A stretch of DNA of 64,000 nucleotides from Proteromonas lacertae (lineage: Eukaryota > Sar > Bigyra > Opalinata > Proteromonadidae). The stretch spans positions 1-64,000 of the forward strand of contig NGBS01000600.1 of assembly GCA_002245135.1 (NCBI GenBank). The letters are read 5' to 3'. The notes under the pieces were generated by a model. The model had not been told where the DNA came from. It did no database searches and saw only the letters and a list, made by a program, of their open reading frames with translations. This document shows, in pieces, positions 27,372-40,865 of the stretch. Position numbers and translations under genes: made by a program. How positions within the stretch are numbered: position 1 is the first letter of the stretch; the number at the start of each line of letters is the position of its first letter.

Positions 27372-30300
27372 TTAAATTTACTAATAAAATCACTGTGATT
27401 ATGTAAACAACTTCCTAACACCAACTTATAAGTCAATTCATTAATAAATTCTTTATCTTCATCATTGAAAAATGATAAAATACTTTTACCATTGATCTCA
27501 TCATGTAAGATGGATAAATTGACTATTTCTTGATGTTCTTTATCACGATAATCCAAAAGATTATCTCGAGCATTTCTTAAAGCTCTATATAAGTATGAAG
27601 GATGAACAATATCTTTTACTAAAGCAGATAAATATAAAGCAAATCTATTTAATAATATTAAATAATTATATATATATATATATATACATTTCTTTGGGTT
27701 TATAAACACTATACAATTGAGAATTGATTAATAAACAATTGATTGTTTGAATCACATCAGCTACTCTTAAATCCATGTTAAACTGAGATGATTTTATCAA
27801 TTTATCATCCACATAATCTAAAAATGAATTGAAATAATCTAATGGAATTGCAACTAATTCTAATAAATTGTTCTTTTGTAATATACTCAAAGTAACAAAT
27901 TTTAATAATTCATTGTTACTTTCACATTTCTTCATTGTTTCTACTTTATTAACTCGGTTTAACTCAGGTAATTCATTCATAATTATTCCACTTTCTTTAT
28001 TTGCGGCTTTTGCATTATTTTCATCATTAGAGATTATATTACTAGCTGAATAAACATCAAAATCCCAGTCATTAATTTTACTGTATAAATATCGAATTTC
28101 AGTTGATGGACTATTATATCCAATTGATTGTAATAAATATAAATCATTGTTATGAATTATATTATTGAATTGAGCTATTACAGATAATGAGTAATAATTC
28201 ATTTTTGAATTTCTTTTTGCAGGATTAGATGGATTATTTGCAGCATTATTACCATTTGTTGATGTATTGGAAGTGCTTGGAGGTAAATTAGTAAAAAATA
28301 CATTTCCACATCCACCACCAGCAGCACCTACTCTAGGAGATAATGGTTTATCTTTAAATCCACGAGGACTAACAGGTACAGAACTACAACTTTGGAAATT
28401 TGATGAAATTGTTATGTCTTCGAAAAACAATGGTTTATCTTCTTCACTTAATTCATTAAAAGTGTTTATGAAATTATCATTTAAATCATTTCCATAGATG
28501 TTTATAGTATCATCAATTTCACTAATTCCACCATTTTCTTCATTATTATTATTTGGATTACTGTTATTAGTTGAAATCACGAGTTATACTGTTTGGTTGA
28601 ACTGAAGATGGATGAAAACAACAAAATAGTTTTTGATACCATTTCAAATTCGAACTACTTCTTCTTCTTCTTTTATTCATTTCTTCTATTTCTTTTTCTT
28701 GAGGTGATAATGGTTGTTTAGAAGATGGAACACAACAACAACAACAACTAACACAACAACAAGGACAACATCCACAGTAATTACAACTTGAAATATTATT
28801 ATTATCATTATTAATAAAAGATGGAGATAAAGAAATGTTGTTATTCGCAGTATTTGGTAAAGGAATAGTCGAACTAGCTTGAATCTGAGCAGTTGATGGA
28901 TTATTGGATATTGGATTAAGCGATTGATTTTGGCTTGAAGAGACTTGACTTGTGGATGTATTACTGTTTATATTGGGAGTATTACTGTTCGCATTTCCAT
29001 TAATTTCCAGTGGAATTACACCAGGATCAGAAAATCTGACAATATTAATAGCTAATATATTTCGATTACTGTTATTTACACGATTATTATTACTTCGATA
29101 GGGAACTACATTGATATTATTCATGTTGATTGTGCTGTTGGTATTATTATTATTATTATTATTAGTGGATATATTTGATGTAAAATTACAATTATTATTA
29201 TTTCCTTCAAAGAATTGTTGATTTTGTACTTTATGAAGTGGAGATTGGTTTATTGTATTACTACCAGTTGATACACAATTCTGCATTTTGGAGGGAGTTA
29301 AAGGAATTGGATTAAATGCAGTTATTATTGGAGCTGATGGTCTCTATATATTATAAATAATAAATAAATGAATAAATATACAGCCATTCGAACTGAAGCA
29401 GTTGAATGAAAACTTTTGTTTATATTTATAGCTGAAGGTCTAGCTGACATATGTTTCATTAAAGTTGATCCTAATAATTTACATCGTACTTTATTCGCGA
29501 TATTTACATCTTCACATTGTAATAAATGACGATAATAATGAATTGAATAAACAGTGCGATAATATTCATTACAAAACCCATCTAAATTTGATAATTGTTG
29601 AAAAAAATAATCAGCTACACTTTTATGAATTCTTTTTCTTTGTTCAAACAACACTCGTTGATAGATAATATCTCGAATCACAATGGCTGTGAATTTATAA
29701 CATCTTCCTTGTAATGGTTTGATATTATCACTTACATTATATGTGTGAGGACATTCCATTTCTATTTCATGAGGTATTGATGGTTCTACTAAATTGAAAT
29801 ACTGCAAAGTGTTCATATAATCCATAAAGTAATTTGCATAATTACTATCACTACTTTTCTATTAATAAAAAGATAAAAAAAAGTAAATAATATATAATAT
29901 AAAAGTAAATACTTTTGGAAATATTGTTGCAACTAATGCTAATTCAAATGTTCCACTTAAACAACCACCTGTGAAACTAACTACAGCTGCTGTTTTTAAT
30001 AATAAGAATTCCATTGGTTTTAATTTATCTAAATAAGTACTAATTCCACGAGTTATTTTATAGGGAACAACGAAATTATAAGGAACATCATGCTGGATTC
30101 TTTGATCATTGAATTTTAATACATTCTTATTACATTCTTTTACTACTTGAATCCATTTATTATTCAATAATGTACGTATAAAACGACTAACATATAATGG
30201 ATTTCCACCAGTGAATTGATTTACTAATACTTTTATACTTTCAGCAACTACTTTTACATCTAATGTCTTTTGAATTAATACATTTACATCATCACTTTTT

Positions 30301-32532
30301 AGTGGATATAATTCAATTAATTTACTGTAAGTAGATTGCAATAAATTAAAGTAATATTGAGAAACAGCTGTAAATATTGGTGTATATCGATTATTATGCA
30401 ATGGCCTACAACTAATGATAGTCAAAATTGGTTTAACTCTCAAAAATGGAGATGTTGTTATATTATATAAGATTTTCCAATCAATTTCATTCATATATTG
30501 TCCTTGGTCAATTATGATTATTAATGGTTTAGTTCGTTTATACAATATTCTATCTAATAATGAGATTTCTTTTTCATCTTTCATTATATCTTCATTTACA
30601 TCAATTGGAGTAATTGGTAAAAATAAATTATGCTTCTTTATTTCATCTTTATATTCTTTCTTTTCATCCTCATCTTCTACTAATTCTATTATTTTATGTA
30701 TTAATTGGTTATAAATATAGCATCGAGTATTCATTGAATAAGTATCACCTATTGCATCTACTAAATCATAATTATTATTTATTATAAAAGACTCTAGTTC
30801 AATACATGTTAAATCACTCTTCTCATATTTTTTATTCAAAGCATTTGCTATGGTTTGAATCATTAAAGACTTTCCTGTTCCTGTATCTCCTGTTACTATT
30901 AAAGTACAAGATTCAGGGATTGGCTCGACCAATTTATATAATTGTCTTTTTATTTCACTGATTAACATCTTCATAGGAGCTGTTAAGATTATTTTGTTAT
31001 TTTCGATTTCATTATTCAAAGTGAAACTTCTTTCTATACTTTTATCTGGATAATAGGTGTAAAATACTTCAACAGCTTCACTTTTACCTTTTAAATTGAT
31101 TGGTTCATTCGCTTTGAATTTTAATTGATAATAACTATCAGCACTATTCTTTGTTGTTTTGTCAATTAATATATTTGGACAAATACTTTTATCTCGACAT
31201 TTACATGCTAATTTTTGAGCATTTTGCATCAATCTTGCTGCTGTATTTACCACATCTCCTAACACTCCATATTCTTTACGACTACCAGCTCCTAAACATC
31301 CACAATGAGCTATACCTGTTGTAATACCAACATAAGGACGATATCCTAACGATTCTAATCGATTTACTAAGGTTAATGCTGATAAAACTGCTCTTGTTGG
31401 ATCATCTTCATGAGCTAATGGAGGTAAACCAAATACAGCTAAGAGTGTACTACCTTTATCATCCACTAGGAATTTATTTAGACTACCTTCATAGTCATAT
31501 AATGAAGCTTGAACTGCTACTAATACATCTTGAACTTGTTTTAATTGCATATCTTTAATTTCGATTAATTTACTGGCTTTTAAACCGACATTTACAAATA
31601 AAATTGTCATTGTTCGAACCTCTGCTGCCCAATAAGCAGCATCTTTCTGCATGTATGGTATAACAGCTGCTGCTACAAATTTTTGCATATCTGACAAAAT
31701 CTCTTCATGTTTTTCTCTTTTCAATGATATTAATCTAATCTGTTGAGTTGAGTTTATTATTTTTACACATCCTAATGGTAATGTCGTCCCTTTCATACAA
31801 TCACTCAAATAATGCCAAGAATCAAGAGACACAACGACATCTCCTGGACCGCCTATAATAATACACATAAATAATTAATTTATATGATATATATACACTG
31901 CTCTTCACAATCAAATGCTGCTAATAAAGCAGGACCACATAATAAATATTCTAATCTGCCTAACACACCACCAACATACAATACATACGATTTACCACAT
32001 CCTATTCCACATTTAACTCGGAAAACAACACCTTCGCCAATTTTGTAGTTATGTAACTCTTTTTGTATATCTAATGCACATTGTACAGCTCTGTGAAGAG
32101 TTGTTTTCAAATCCCATTCTTCTACTGTTTCTGAACTCCACTATTAAGAGATATATATTTGAAATATACGACTATCACAACAGCATCACCTACATATTTA
32201 AATACATCACCTCCTGACTTTGTTGTTATCCTCACCAGCGATTCCCAATAACTGTTTAAATATATACTTATATCCTCTGCCCCACGAGCTCCTCTGCTAG
32301 CTACTTTTTCACTGAGATTTGTGTAACCACTTATATCGGCTAATGATGAATAAATATTAAATCATACCAAACATAACAACAGAGTCACACTTTTTAAATG
32401 ATGGAACTTTCACTTCATCCCCTGACTTTTTCGATTTTGCAAGTTGTCTAATAACACATTCTATACAACATCAGAAAATGATGTAATAATACCAGGCACG
32501 AAATCTTCATAACGAGCTAACTTCGCTTCCAT
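26654..32532 (-). CDS. Soluble-type (ADCY10-like) class III adenylyl cyclase with NTPase domain
   Basis: It makes cAMP in the cytosol. Exon 1 starts at 32532 ('MEAKLARYEDFVPGI'). Cyclase domain 1 has 'FADISGYTNLSEK' and 'SGGDVFKYVGDA', with both metal-binding Asp. Domain 2 has 'TILFVNVGLKASKL' and 'KEYGVLGDVVNTAARLM'. A P-loop NTPase follows ('VTGDTGTGKS'), then the region typical of sAC ('YKFTAIVIRDIIYQRVLFEQR'). This order is that of bicarbonate-regulated soluble adenylyl cyclases. The C-terminal third is Asn-rich with a strikingly Cys-rich patch near 28720-28790 and a long helical tail to 26654. About nine introns of 28-47 nt are visible. One-base frame lesions occur near 32481 ('SDVV' to 'IECVIRQ') and near 28572. 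The start is divergent from the next gene by 357 nt. Confidence 0.85.
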
Positions 32533-32889
32533 GATTCTTAATATATTTTTTTATTACTCTATTTTCAAAAAATAACAAAAAGCAACGATGAATTACTTAT
32601 AACGACTAAAAATCATTCAAATCTGTTTGAGTTTTTATAAAAGAAATAGAACATATAAAACCATCTAAAAGTAATTTCTATTGATTTTTTATGTATGTTT
32701 TTGTGTGTTTGAAAGTTTGACAAGAGATTATAAATAATCTTGTTCGTTATATGTCTGATTCTCTATAATTATCAACATTCTCAAGATATTTTTAAAATCA
32801 TGCTTATCAAATCATTCATTCTTTTTTAATTCTTCTTTTGTTTGTTACAAAAGCTTGAGAAGTGACAAACATATAGTTTTTTTTTCAAA
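32533..32889. other. Divergent intergenic promoter region (357 nt)
   Basis: This spacer lies between the starts of the adenylyl cyclase (minus) and the unknown gene at 32890 (plus). It is AT-rich with T-runs just before each start. I see no further features. Confidence 0.4.
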
Positions 32890-34233
32890 ATGGATTCTAA
32901 ACGATATCTACTAGATACAGTGTCAACAAATTTAGCTAAGCTCTGTTTTTGTATGTTTATTTGAATAATATGGTTAGTGTATAAAAAAGATGTAGAAGAT
33001 ATACAGAATGTGTTTAACGCTTTTACAGAGTATAGATAATGTTACTATATTTGTTAGCGGAATAGATCAAACAATGTATAAATCTCAGTTTCTACAGTGG
33101 GTCAAAATACAGTCTCCTTTATTAATTCAAGTCCTTTCTTGTTATGGTATTTTGTATTATTTTGATACCTAATAGAATACATTATGTGGAACGATTTTTT
33201 TCAAATAATTATAATATTTTGTGCTTCTCCTTCAGAACTGATAATAAAACGTATAAAATATCATTTATATATAGACCTTATACAAAACTGTGGAAATGCT
33301 GTTGATTTACAAAGAATAAAAATGACAGATATAGAAGAGTTAGTTAAACTCACTTGTGGTAATGTTAAATTAATGGAATGTTGGAATAGTTATGCAATAG
33401 AACTTATTCCAAATGCTGCTGGATATTATACATCTGATCAAATCATCTTATTTCTCTCAAAACATAAACACTTTATACAAGACTTATATTTACTGCAACG
33501 TCATTTATGCGAAATTACTATAGGCAAAGAAAAATGGAAAGTTATAAAATTAAGAAGAATCGAGCAATTCAAACAGTGGAAAATTGAAGCAAAACATCAA
33601 AACCAACAAGAATCTGCTGTTGTTTCTAATACATCTTCTTCTACTGCTACTATATATCCTTTAGGCAAAACATCACCAAATGTTTCGCCAACTCATGCTG
33701 AAGAAGAAAATAATAATAAACAAAAAGAGAGACGTTCTTTCTTTAGTTTTTTTACTGGTTTATTTAGACGAGAAAAGAAGAAAAAAGAATTAAGTGATTA
33801 TAAGATAGAAAATGAGGAATATCAGGAAGTATTAGATTCTATCCTTCACTTTTTCTTTCTTCGTTACCATCCTATTAATACAGATGATATACCAGCAGAA
33901 GCTCCAAGGATTAAAGAATTGAAGAAAATTGGAAGTACCTATACTCTTCCTGGTGTTAGATTAGAAAGACCTTCATTAGATACAATTAATTTTAAAGATG
34001 AAGACTTCAATGTGGTTGATCCTATACCAGAAGCTGAAAGAGTTAGTTATACTGGTAGTATTAAAAGCCCTCTGAATAAGTTGAGAAGTTCTCCTCTTAG
34101 GAAAGAGATTAGAACTGTACAACCGAGAGAGATAGCTGTAAGTGGTAGATCTGAACAATTTGCTGGTTCGGCTAAATCCAAAAGAGGAACTGAAGTGAAT
34201 ATTAATGTTCCTGGTGAGGTTATAGATGCTTGA
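32890..34233 (+). CDS. Unknown protein with basic/Ser-rich C-terminal half
   Basis: The start is 'MDSKRYLLDTVSTNLAKL', joined by a 33-nt intron to 'YKKDVEDIQNVFNAF'. Next comes 'VTIFVSGIDQTMYKSQFLQW', then a 29-nt intron and a long last exon from about 33173. The frame changes by one base near 33030 between the two early segments. Residues from about 100 to 220 look helical and folded ('DIEELVKLTCGNVKLMECW'), and the rest is charged and low in complexity with a cluster 'FFSFFTGLFRREKKKK'. That cluster could be a membrane-binding basic-hydrophobic patch. The ending is TGA, one of the clear uses of TGA as stop. I do not recognise the family. Confidence 0.6.
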
Positions 34234-34436
34234 TAAATTGTGTATATTATTTAATAGGTATATATAAATATATATGGATAAATATTAGTATGTTAATACA
34301 TTGTTAATTTTTTTTTAATAATGCTGTTTTTGTGGTTATAGGAAGAAGAAAAAACAAAAAATAATAAGTAATGTTTGAGTGAAGGTTTGAAAAAGTAAAT
34401 TGAAAATTTCGAAAGATTTATTTATCTTTTATTCTA

Positions 34437-35451
34437 ATGAATGCAAACGAAAAAAAACTACAAGAGAAATTCAAAAGAATTTTAAGAGATCTTTTAAAAC
34501 AGGAAGGGAATAGATATTGTGCTGATTGCCTAGCAAAATGTATTTCATCATTTTTATGATTAAATTAATAGCACCGCAATGGGCATCTTCCAATTTAGGT
34601 GTATTTATTTGCATCAGATGTTCAGGATTACATCGTAAACTAGGAGTTCATATTTCTTTTGTTCGTTCTGTCAATCTGGACTCATGGACTGCTAAAGAAG
34701 TAAAAATCATGCAAAGATGGGGTAATGCTAAAGCCAATAGTTACTGGGAAAGAAAAATGCCAGAAAATTTCCCACGACCAACTGAAAACAGTACAATGGA
34801 AGAAGCAGAAGCGTTTATAAGATTAAAATATGAACAGCAACAATTCGTAGATCCATCATTTGATCCTAATCTTCAACCAATAGCAACTCCAACATTAACT
34901 CCAGTTTCAACACCTCGAGAAACAGAAGAAGAAGAAGAAAGTTATAATAATAAACATAGTAGTCACCACTCTCACAGTAATAGTAGTAGGTATCATAGCC
35001 ACAGTCATCATCATTCTCACAGTTCAAAAAAAGAAGATGGTTTAGAAGGATTCTTGAATGATGATAAAAGTAAGACGGATGGAGATGATTTGAATGATGG
35101 AATAGAGAAAGTGGTTGAAAAATTGGATGATTTTCATTTGAATAATGAAAGTATTGAATTTTTATTGTTTTATTCTATTTAGTGTTGATGAATGCAAAGC
35201 CTAAAGAAGTGATCAAACCAACGCCGGCAGTAGATCCGTTAAACGTTTATTTAGCACCACAACCTTCAAAGCAACAAGTCAAAAAAATGGAGCAAGCACA
35301 GAAGACTAATATGATGATGATGGGAATGATGGGAGGTAACAATAACGGGATGATGGGAATGGGTATGGGTATGGGTATGATGAATATGGGAAACATGTCA
35401 ATGAATATGAATAGAGGTAATAGAAACACATTTGGAGGGGGTATGATGTAA
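34437..35451 (+). CDS. ArfGAP-domain protein (SMAP/Age2-like)
   Basis: It is a GTPase-activating protein for Arf-family GTPases, acting in vesicle budding at Golgi or endosomes. Exon 1 starts at 34437 ('MNANEKKLQEKFKRIL'). A 32-nt intron splits the zinc finger, and splicing gives the CX2CX16CX2C pattern (CADC...CIRC). The catalytic arginine is in 'CSGLHRKLGVHISFVRSV', followed by 'LDSWTAKEV' and 'MQRWGNAKANSYWE', all standard for ArfGAPs. After the domain comes a Ser/His-rich linker (His repeats near 34960-35020). A second 32-nt intron (near 35152-35183) leads to a Met/Gly/Asn-rich tail. No PH, ankyrin or coatomer-binding domain is visible, which suggests the small SMAP/Age2/AGFG class. Confidence 0.9.
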
Positions 35452-35622
35452 ATAAGACTATATACGAAGTAATTTTGTATATTTCATGTAATATATTAAT
35501 TGTATAGTTTTAAATAAAAAATAATAAATTATCATAACACATATTTACTTCGTTTAAATAGCAAGAATAATTAAAATGACATTACTAGTGTAAAGTAACA
35601 GTAAAACAGAGAGTAAAGTTAA

Positions 35623-38600
35623 ATGACAAATATAGGAATAGATTTAGGTTCTTATTATTATTTAGCATCTAAGCGCGAAGAGACTGGTAATGTTGAGGTT
35701 TTATCAAACAAACTAGACAAACGATTATCATTGTATAAGCTCAAAGTATAATGAATAGGACATTTTTTGCTTATTCAAAAAACAAAAAATACCATCAAGG
35801 AAAGAGTTTAGTATTATTTCCACTATATATCGCTTAGATTTCTGAAGATGTGAACAATGCTATTGTTAATGGTAAAGACTTCTTTGCAAGAAAATATAAT
35901 GATGAAGAATTTAAAATTCTACTAGAAAACTACTATCCGTACAAATTATTAAAAGATGAGGATAATCTACCTTATTTTGAAGTATTATGTATTATAATAT
36001 ACATTTATAGGTTAAGTTTAAAAATGAAAATATAAAATATACTTATAAGGATATTTACAATGCATATTTCAATGAAATTGAAGAAACAATCGCATATAAG
36101 AAATTAGAAGGTGAAAATATATCAAATCAGAAATGGATAATCAGCTATCCGCCATATTATACATCAATTCAAAGAAAAGCTTTAAAAACTTTATGTAATT
36201 TTAGACATTGTAATGATATCATAAAATGCAAAGATATCGTGAGTGAAACAGTAGCGTATGCATTATGTTATGGGTATGAAAACAATGTAAAATATGCAGA
36301 TAAATCAGAAGTACTGCTTTTAGTTGATATTGGATATTCTTGTGCAAGTGTAACATGTGTTAAATATGAGAATGTATAAATCTTATTTATATATTATTTT
36401 ATAGAATAAATGTACTATATTAGGTAATGCATATAATAGGGAAATATGCGGTAGAAATATAGACAAATTGATAGTTGATTATGTAAAAAAAGATATACAA
36501 GAAAGTGATGTATTTAAAGATAGTTATGAAACTATAAGTGTAGATAGAATATGTAATTTAAAAATCTTACAGACAATGATTTCTGTGAAAGAAGTATTGT
36601 CTATTGAAAATAGTTATAGTGTTTTTATTTACCATCTTTACAATGATAAAGACTATGAATCAACATTCAGTAGAGATGATTTTAATTCTGTTTTGAAGAA
36701 TAACAAATATGATGAAAGAATTGAATCATTATTGGATGAATGTGTGAAAAAGTGCAATATTAAAGCAAATGATATAGATGGTATTGTAATTGCAGGTGGA
36801 ACATGTAGAATTTCATTTATTCAAAATACCTTATTAAAATATATGAACAAAAAGATGGAAAAGACATGTACATTAGATAAATCAATTAATATGGAAGAGC
36901 ACATAGCATACGGTTGTAGTTATTATGGATTATTAATGAATGATATATGGAAATATGAATTAATAAATAACGATGAAGATGAGTTATTATTATCAAGTTA
37001 CAATGACATTACAAAGAAAAGAATAATAAAAATGGATAATTATTTGTCTAGATTTCTTTCTGGTTTCAGTGACACTAATATTGAAGAGAATGATAAAGAA
37101 CTAATATATGAATATTTTAAAGATGAAATTAAAATAATTGAATCAATGATTGAAAAGACTAATGATGGTTTAGACGATGAGAAAGAAATGGAAGAAGCCA
37201 ATAAGGTGAAAAATGATATGGAAAGAGATATATTTGCATTGCATCATGATTTATCTCTAATACAGAATAAGATGTTGATTGAAAATGAGAATAACTATCT
37301 ATGGAAAATAATGGAAGACTTACACAATGATAATAATATAAATTCGCTAAATTCAATAAAAGAATATGAGAATAATTTCTATCAAGAATGGGAAGAAAAG
37401 AAAAAGACGAAATTTCATTTAGCTATTCTGTTATGGTATATATATTTAGATATTTGGATATATTATATATATAGTAAACTATCAATTGTTGTGTATCCTA
37501 AACAAAAAGAAGAATATGAAAAGCAAATACTTGAATTGAATAAAGTAGATACTAAGAAGCTTCTAATGTCAAAGTGTATTACCATATGTAGTGTATATTT
37601 TATTAACATTATCTAATAAATAGAGTATAACAAATAAACAAAATGAGATTATAAATAAATTAAGAATTATAATGTATATATGTTTATCTAAAATTTATTA
37701 GTAATGATTACATTTTGGTATTAATATCATCACCTAGAAATTTTGCAGAATCAAGTAAAAAGTATATTTATAAATTAAAAGAAATGATGAAACTAATAAA
37801 TGTTGAACCATCATTAGACAATCTAAACATGTTTTACTCACAGTCTTATATAATGACACAAATGATTGAAAAATATAAAACTGCTATAATAAAATCATTG
37901 TATATTATGTTGTTTATATAAATGTAATAGAAATGAGAAATATGAAAAATGTGAATTTTTTGGAAATATTATTGTTGATTTTTCGGAAGTATTAGAGAGT
38001 ATTGAAGCGTTGAGAAATTATGTAAATGATGATAAGATTGAAAAATCTTCAGATAATTTAAAATATCTCTTTAATGAATTTATAGTATGAATAACTGTGA
38101 TAGTATCCTTAAATAGAAAGTAAACGATAGTTACCAATCAAAGAAGAATGATGTAATTTATAAGTTAGAAGAAAAAAAGTATAGTCATTATATTTCATAA
38201 ATTATAGACAATCAATTCTAAATGAAATAGCTCAAATAACTTTAGATATGCCTAAAGAGATAGAAGTGTTGAAACGTAAGGTTGAGTGTATACAAACAAA
38301 AGAAACTATTGATCTAGCAGAGTGTAAAAAGAATTACATTCAATTAAGTGGTTGTTACTCAGATACAATAGAATCAATTGATAATGAAATAATTGTATTG
38401 TTGTATGAATATAAAATAATAATAGGAGAAAAAGAAAGTACTGATTAGTGAATTAGAAAATTGCATGATAAAGGAAATAAAAGAATCTTATTTAGATGCT
38501 ATTAAAGTGATAGAAAGTAAATCCAATGTAATAGATTCATATAATAATATTAAAGTATATTATATAGTTAAACTAATAAAATTAATAGCTATTAAATGAC

Positions 38601-39470
38601 CTTGAAATTAATTATTTCGAAGAAATGACAAAAATAATGAATGATTTGATGTATAGATTATTTTATAATTTGTATATAGTAAAGAAATAAAAGACAATGT
38701 AAAAGAAATTGAAATTGTAGATAACAACATTCTGAATGAAACAAATGTAAATATTAAAGATATTAATCTCAGAATAAAAGTATGTGTATGATACTAATAA
38801 TATTATATAGCTTTTAATGGATTTAGAGAATAAATATAAACATAAATATATTGTAAAAATTGAAGAGTTAAGGAAAATTTTAAATGAAGTTGAAGAAAAT
38901 GATGAGAAAGTTATATGTATAATAAACGAATCAAACAAAACTCTTAAAGAATTGAATGAAATGAAGCTTATAGGAGTAATTGTTATATATACTGTATGGT
39001 GTAAAGATTATATTTTTTATTAGAGACTTTATGATGAGGTTGAAAGACAGAACAGAATGAATAATGAATATGTGATGAAATATATGTATATACTTTATTA
39101 TATATAATAATATTTTATAAAATAGTGAGAAATATCAAACGCTTTATGATAAAGTAAATGAGAATATAGCCTTATTTATTTCTTTTTACAGTTTCATATT
39201 GACATTTAAGGCATTTCTACAGAATAGATTTAGTATAAGAGTTAAAGCCTTTTGCAAAACAGTTGAAATTGAGTATATTAAAGTAATAGATAAAATGAAA
39301 ATAAAGATACTTGAAAAGAAGTATAAATTACTATTTGAATATTATTTAGTCCTTATTATCATGATATAATACAAGAAGAAGTAGTTGATACATTCTTTAA
39401 TCCATCTCTTTATGATCCAGAATTGCAAACTGAAAATGATGATAATCTGCCTGTAGAATGTGATGTATAA
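35623..39470 (+). CDS. Divergent Hsp70/Hsp110-like ATPase domain fused to long coiled coil
   Basis: The N-terminus 'MTNIGIDLGSYYYLASKRE' is the Hsp70 phosphate-1 motif. 'NKLDKRLSLTFFAY' follows after a 26-nt intron. 'LLLVDIGYSCASVTCVKY' is the phosphate-2 motif and 'IDGIVIAGGTCRISFIQ' the adenosine motif, so a complete actin-like ATPase fold is present. It is closer in style to Hsp110 than to Hsp70. No recognisable beta-sandwich substrate domain is seen. Instead the protein becomes charged coiled coil from about residue 480 to the end (about 1,100 aa in total), finishing '...DNLPVECDV'. At least 17 introns of about 26-45 nt restore a continuous frame, several of which I checked base by base. 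The function is unknown; it could be a chaperone-like scaffold. No damage is visible. Confidence 0.8.
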
Positions 39471-39735
39471 TTCTAGCATTAATATAAATAATATTACCAA
39501 AACTTAATATACTTAATTTAAGTTGATTGTGGTTAGAAAAGAAAAATAATATCAAGCCTAGTGTAAAAAGCTTGATTAATCTCAATCAGTTACATTCTAA
39601 TACTCATTTTACAGGTATTATAATTGTGTTTAAAAATTATTATAAATGATATCTTTTGCATCCTGGCTGAATAGTCATTCATATGATGTATAAATGCTAG
39701 TTTTCTTATAAATTTCCATGTAATTTATTGAAATA

Positions 39736-40411
39736 GAATATGATATTGATTCAGTTATTGATGATTGCATTTCAGATAATGGAAATGTTTTGTTTTTCAG
39801 TTTAAGTATATACTATAAAATATATATAACATCAATAGTTGGAATGAGTGATGAAGATATGAAATATTTATGTAGTAGATTAAATACAATGACAAATGTA
39901 ACTGAGATTAACTTGACATGTATAATAATATTATAATCTTTATTTTAGTTAACTGTATAACTTCAATTGGATTGAATTATTTCTCTCGATATTTCAAGTT
40001 GTTTCCAAATTTAGAAACATTGTTAATAGGGATGAATACTATTGGTGATGGTGATTTGGATTTGTTTTCTAAAAACCTTCGTTTTATTCCTGAATTAAAG
40101 AAATTATCTTTTGCTAGTATATTTCATAATTATTATGTTAATATATAGGTTGTAGATTAGGAGATAATGCTATAAAATCGATGAGCAAGAATATCAACAA
40201 CATAAAAAAGTTTCAGGTATTGATATTGAATAGTAATGAAATAAGTGATAAAGGTGGAGAAATACTAATAGAAAATCTTCAACATTGTTGTTTATTACAA
40301 CAACTTGGTATTTCACAAAACAAATTATCAGATTATGTTGAGTTTGAAAGAAGAATGAAAGAAAATCATCCAAATAAGCAACTAGTAGTTGAAATTAAAT
40401 CTAAAAAGTGA
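39736..40411 (+). CDS. Small leucine-rich repeat protein (5' end unresolved)
   Basis: Three or four exons encode RI-type leucine-rich repeats: 'NTMTNVTEINLT', 'LFPNLETLLIGMNTIGDGDL', 'FIPELKKLSFAS' and 'VLILNSNEISDKGGEILIE', joined by introns of about 29-33 nt (near 39808, 39920 and 40118). The repeats resemble those of the pseudokinase-LRR genes. The segment 'EYDIDSVIDDCISDNG' before the first intron is in frame, but I cannot find its start codon; one more upstream exon or a frame error is likely. It may be a separated LRR piece of the same family. Confidence 0.5.
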
Positions 40412-40429
40412 TAATGTAATTAATACTGG

Positions 40430-40765
40430 AATTATTCTTTTATTATATATTCATTTTAACAATAAAACTTTAATAGGAGATAATTGTTTTATTATATCAA
40501 TAGCATCACTTAATATTTCTATTTTATATTCTTTATATTCATCTTTTTTCAACATATCTTGTAATTATTATTTCTTTTCATTTGATTTTCACTTATTTTC
40601 ATACCTTTACGATGTTGTTTTATACTTCTTTTATTATTTCAAGCATTTATCTTCCTTTTTCAATTCTCACTTGCTTTTAAAGCAACTGCATCTACTTCTT
40701 CATTATTTTTCAATGTTGGATTATCAACTATCTCTTCTTTTCATTTTTAGACGAAGTTGATAATA
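40430..40765 (-). pseudogene. Possible decayed coiled-coil relic
   Basis: On the minus strand short charged stretches appear in different frames, separated by stops: 'EEIVDNPTLKNNEEVDAVA', then 'LQDMLKKDEYKEYKIEIL'. No intron set I tried joins them. This is the only content of the 454-nt spacer between the LRR gene and the BRO1-like gene. It may be gene debris or chance. Confidence 0.2.
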
Positions 40766-40865
40766 ATTAATTTTTAGATAAGACAAATAATTAATTCTAT
40801 TAGACTCAATCAATATCATATGATAAACAAATAAATCATAAATCACAATAATAATAATAATTTCT

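Noticed and set aside
27340-27375. (AT)n tracts here and near 17165, 44605 and 49465 as separate repeat features
   Set aside because: Each lies inside a short intron and is ordinary composition for these introns.
34960-35020. His-rich stretch in the ArfGAP as a metal-binding domain
   Set aside because: It is a low-complexity Ser/His linker with irregular spacing; no defined metal site can be supported.
39471-39735. Extension of the Hsp70-like gene into the downstream LRR gene
   Set aside because: The Hsp70-like frame has a clear stop at 39470, and no phase-consistent intron joins it to the LRR exons.
40650-40800. Reassignment of TAA/TAG to glutamine (ciliate code), suggested by the short GTATA introns
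   Set aside because: CCT1, H4, Rrp9 and others end at TAA or TAG exactly at family length, and TGA also ends genes (34233, 52057). The code is standard.
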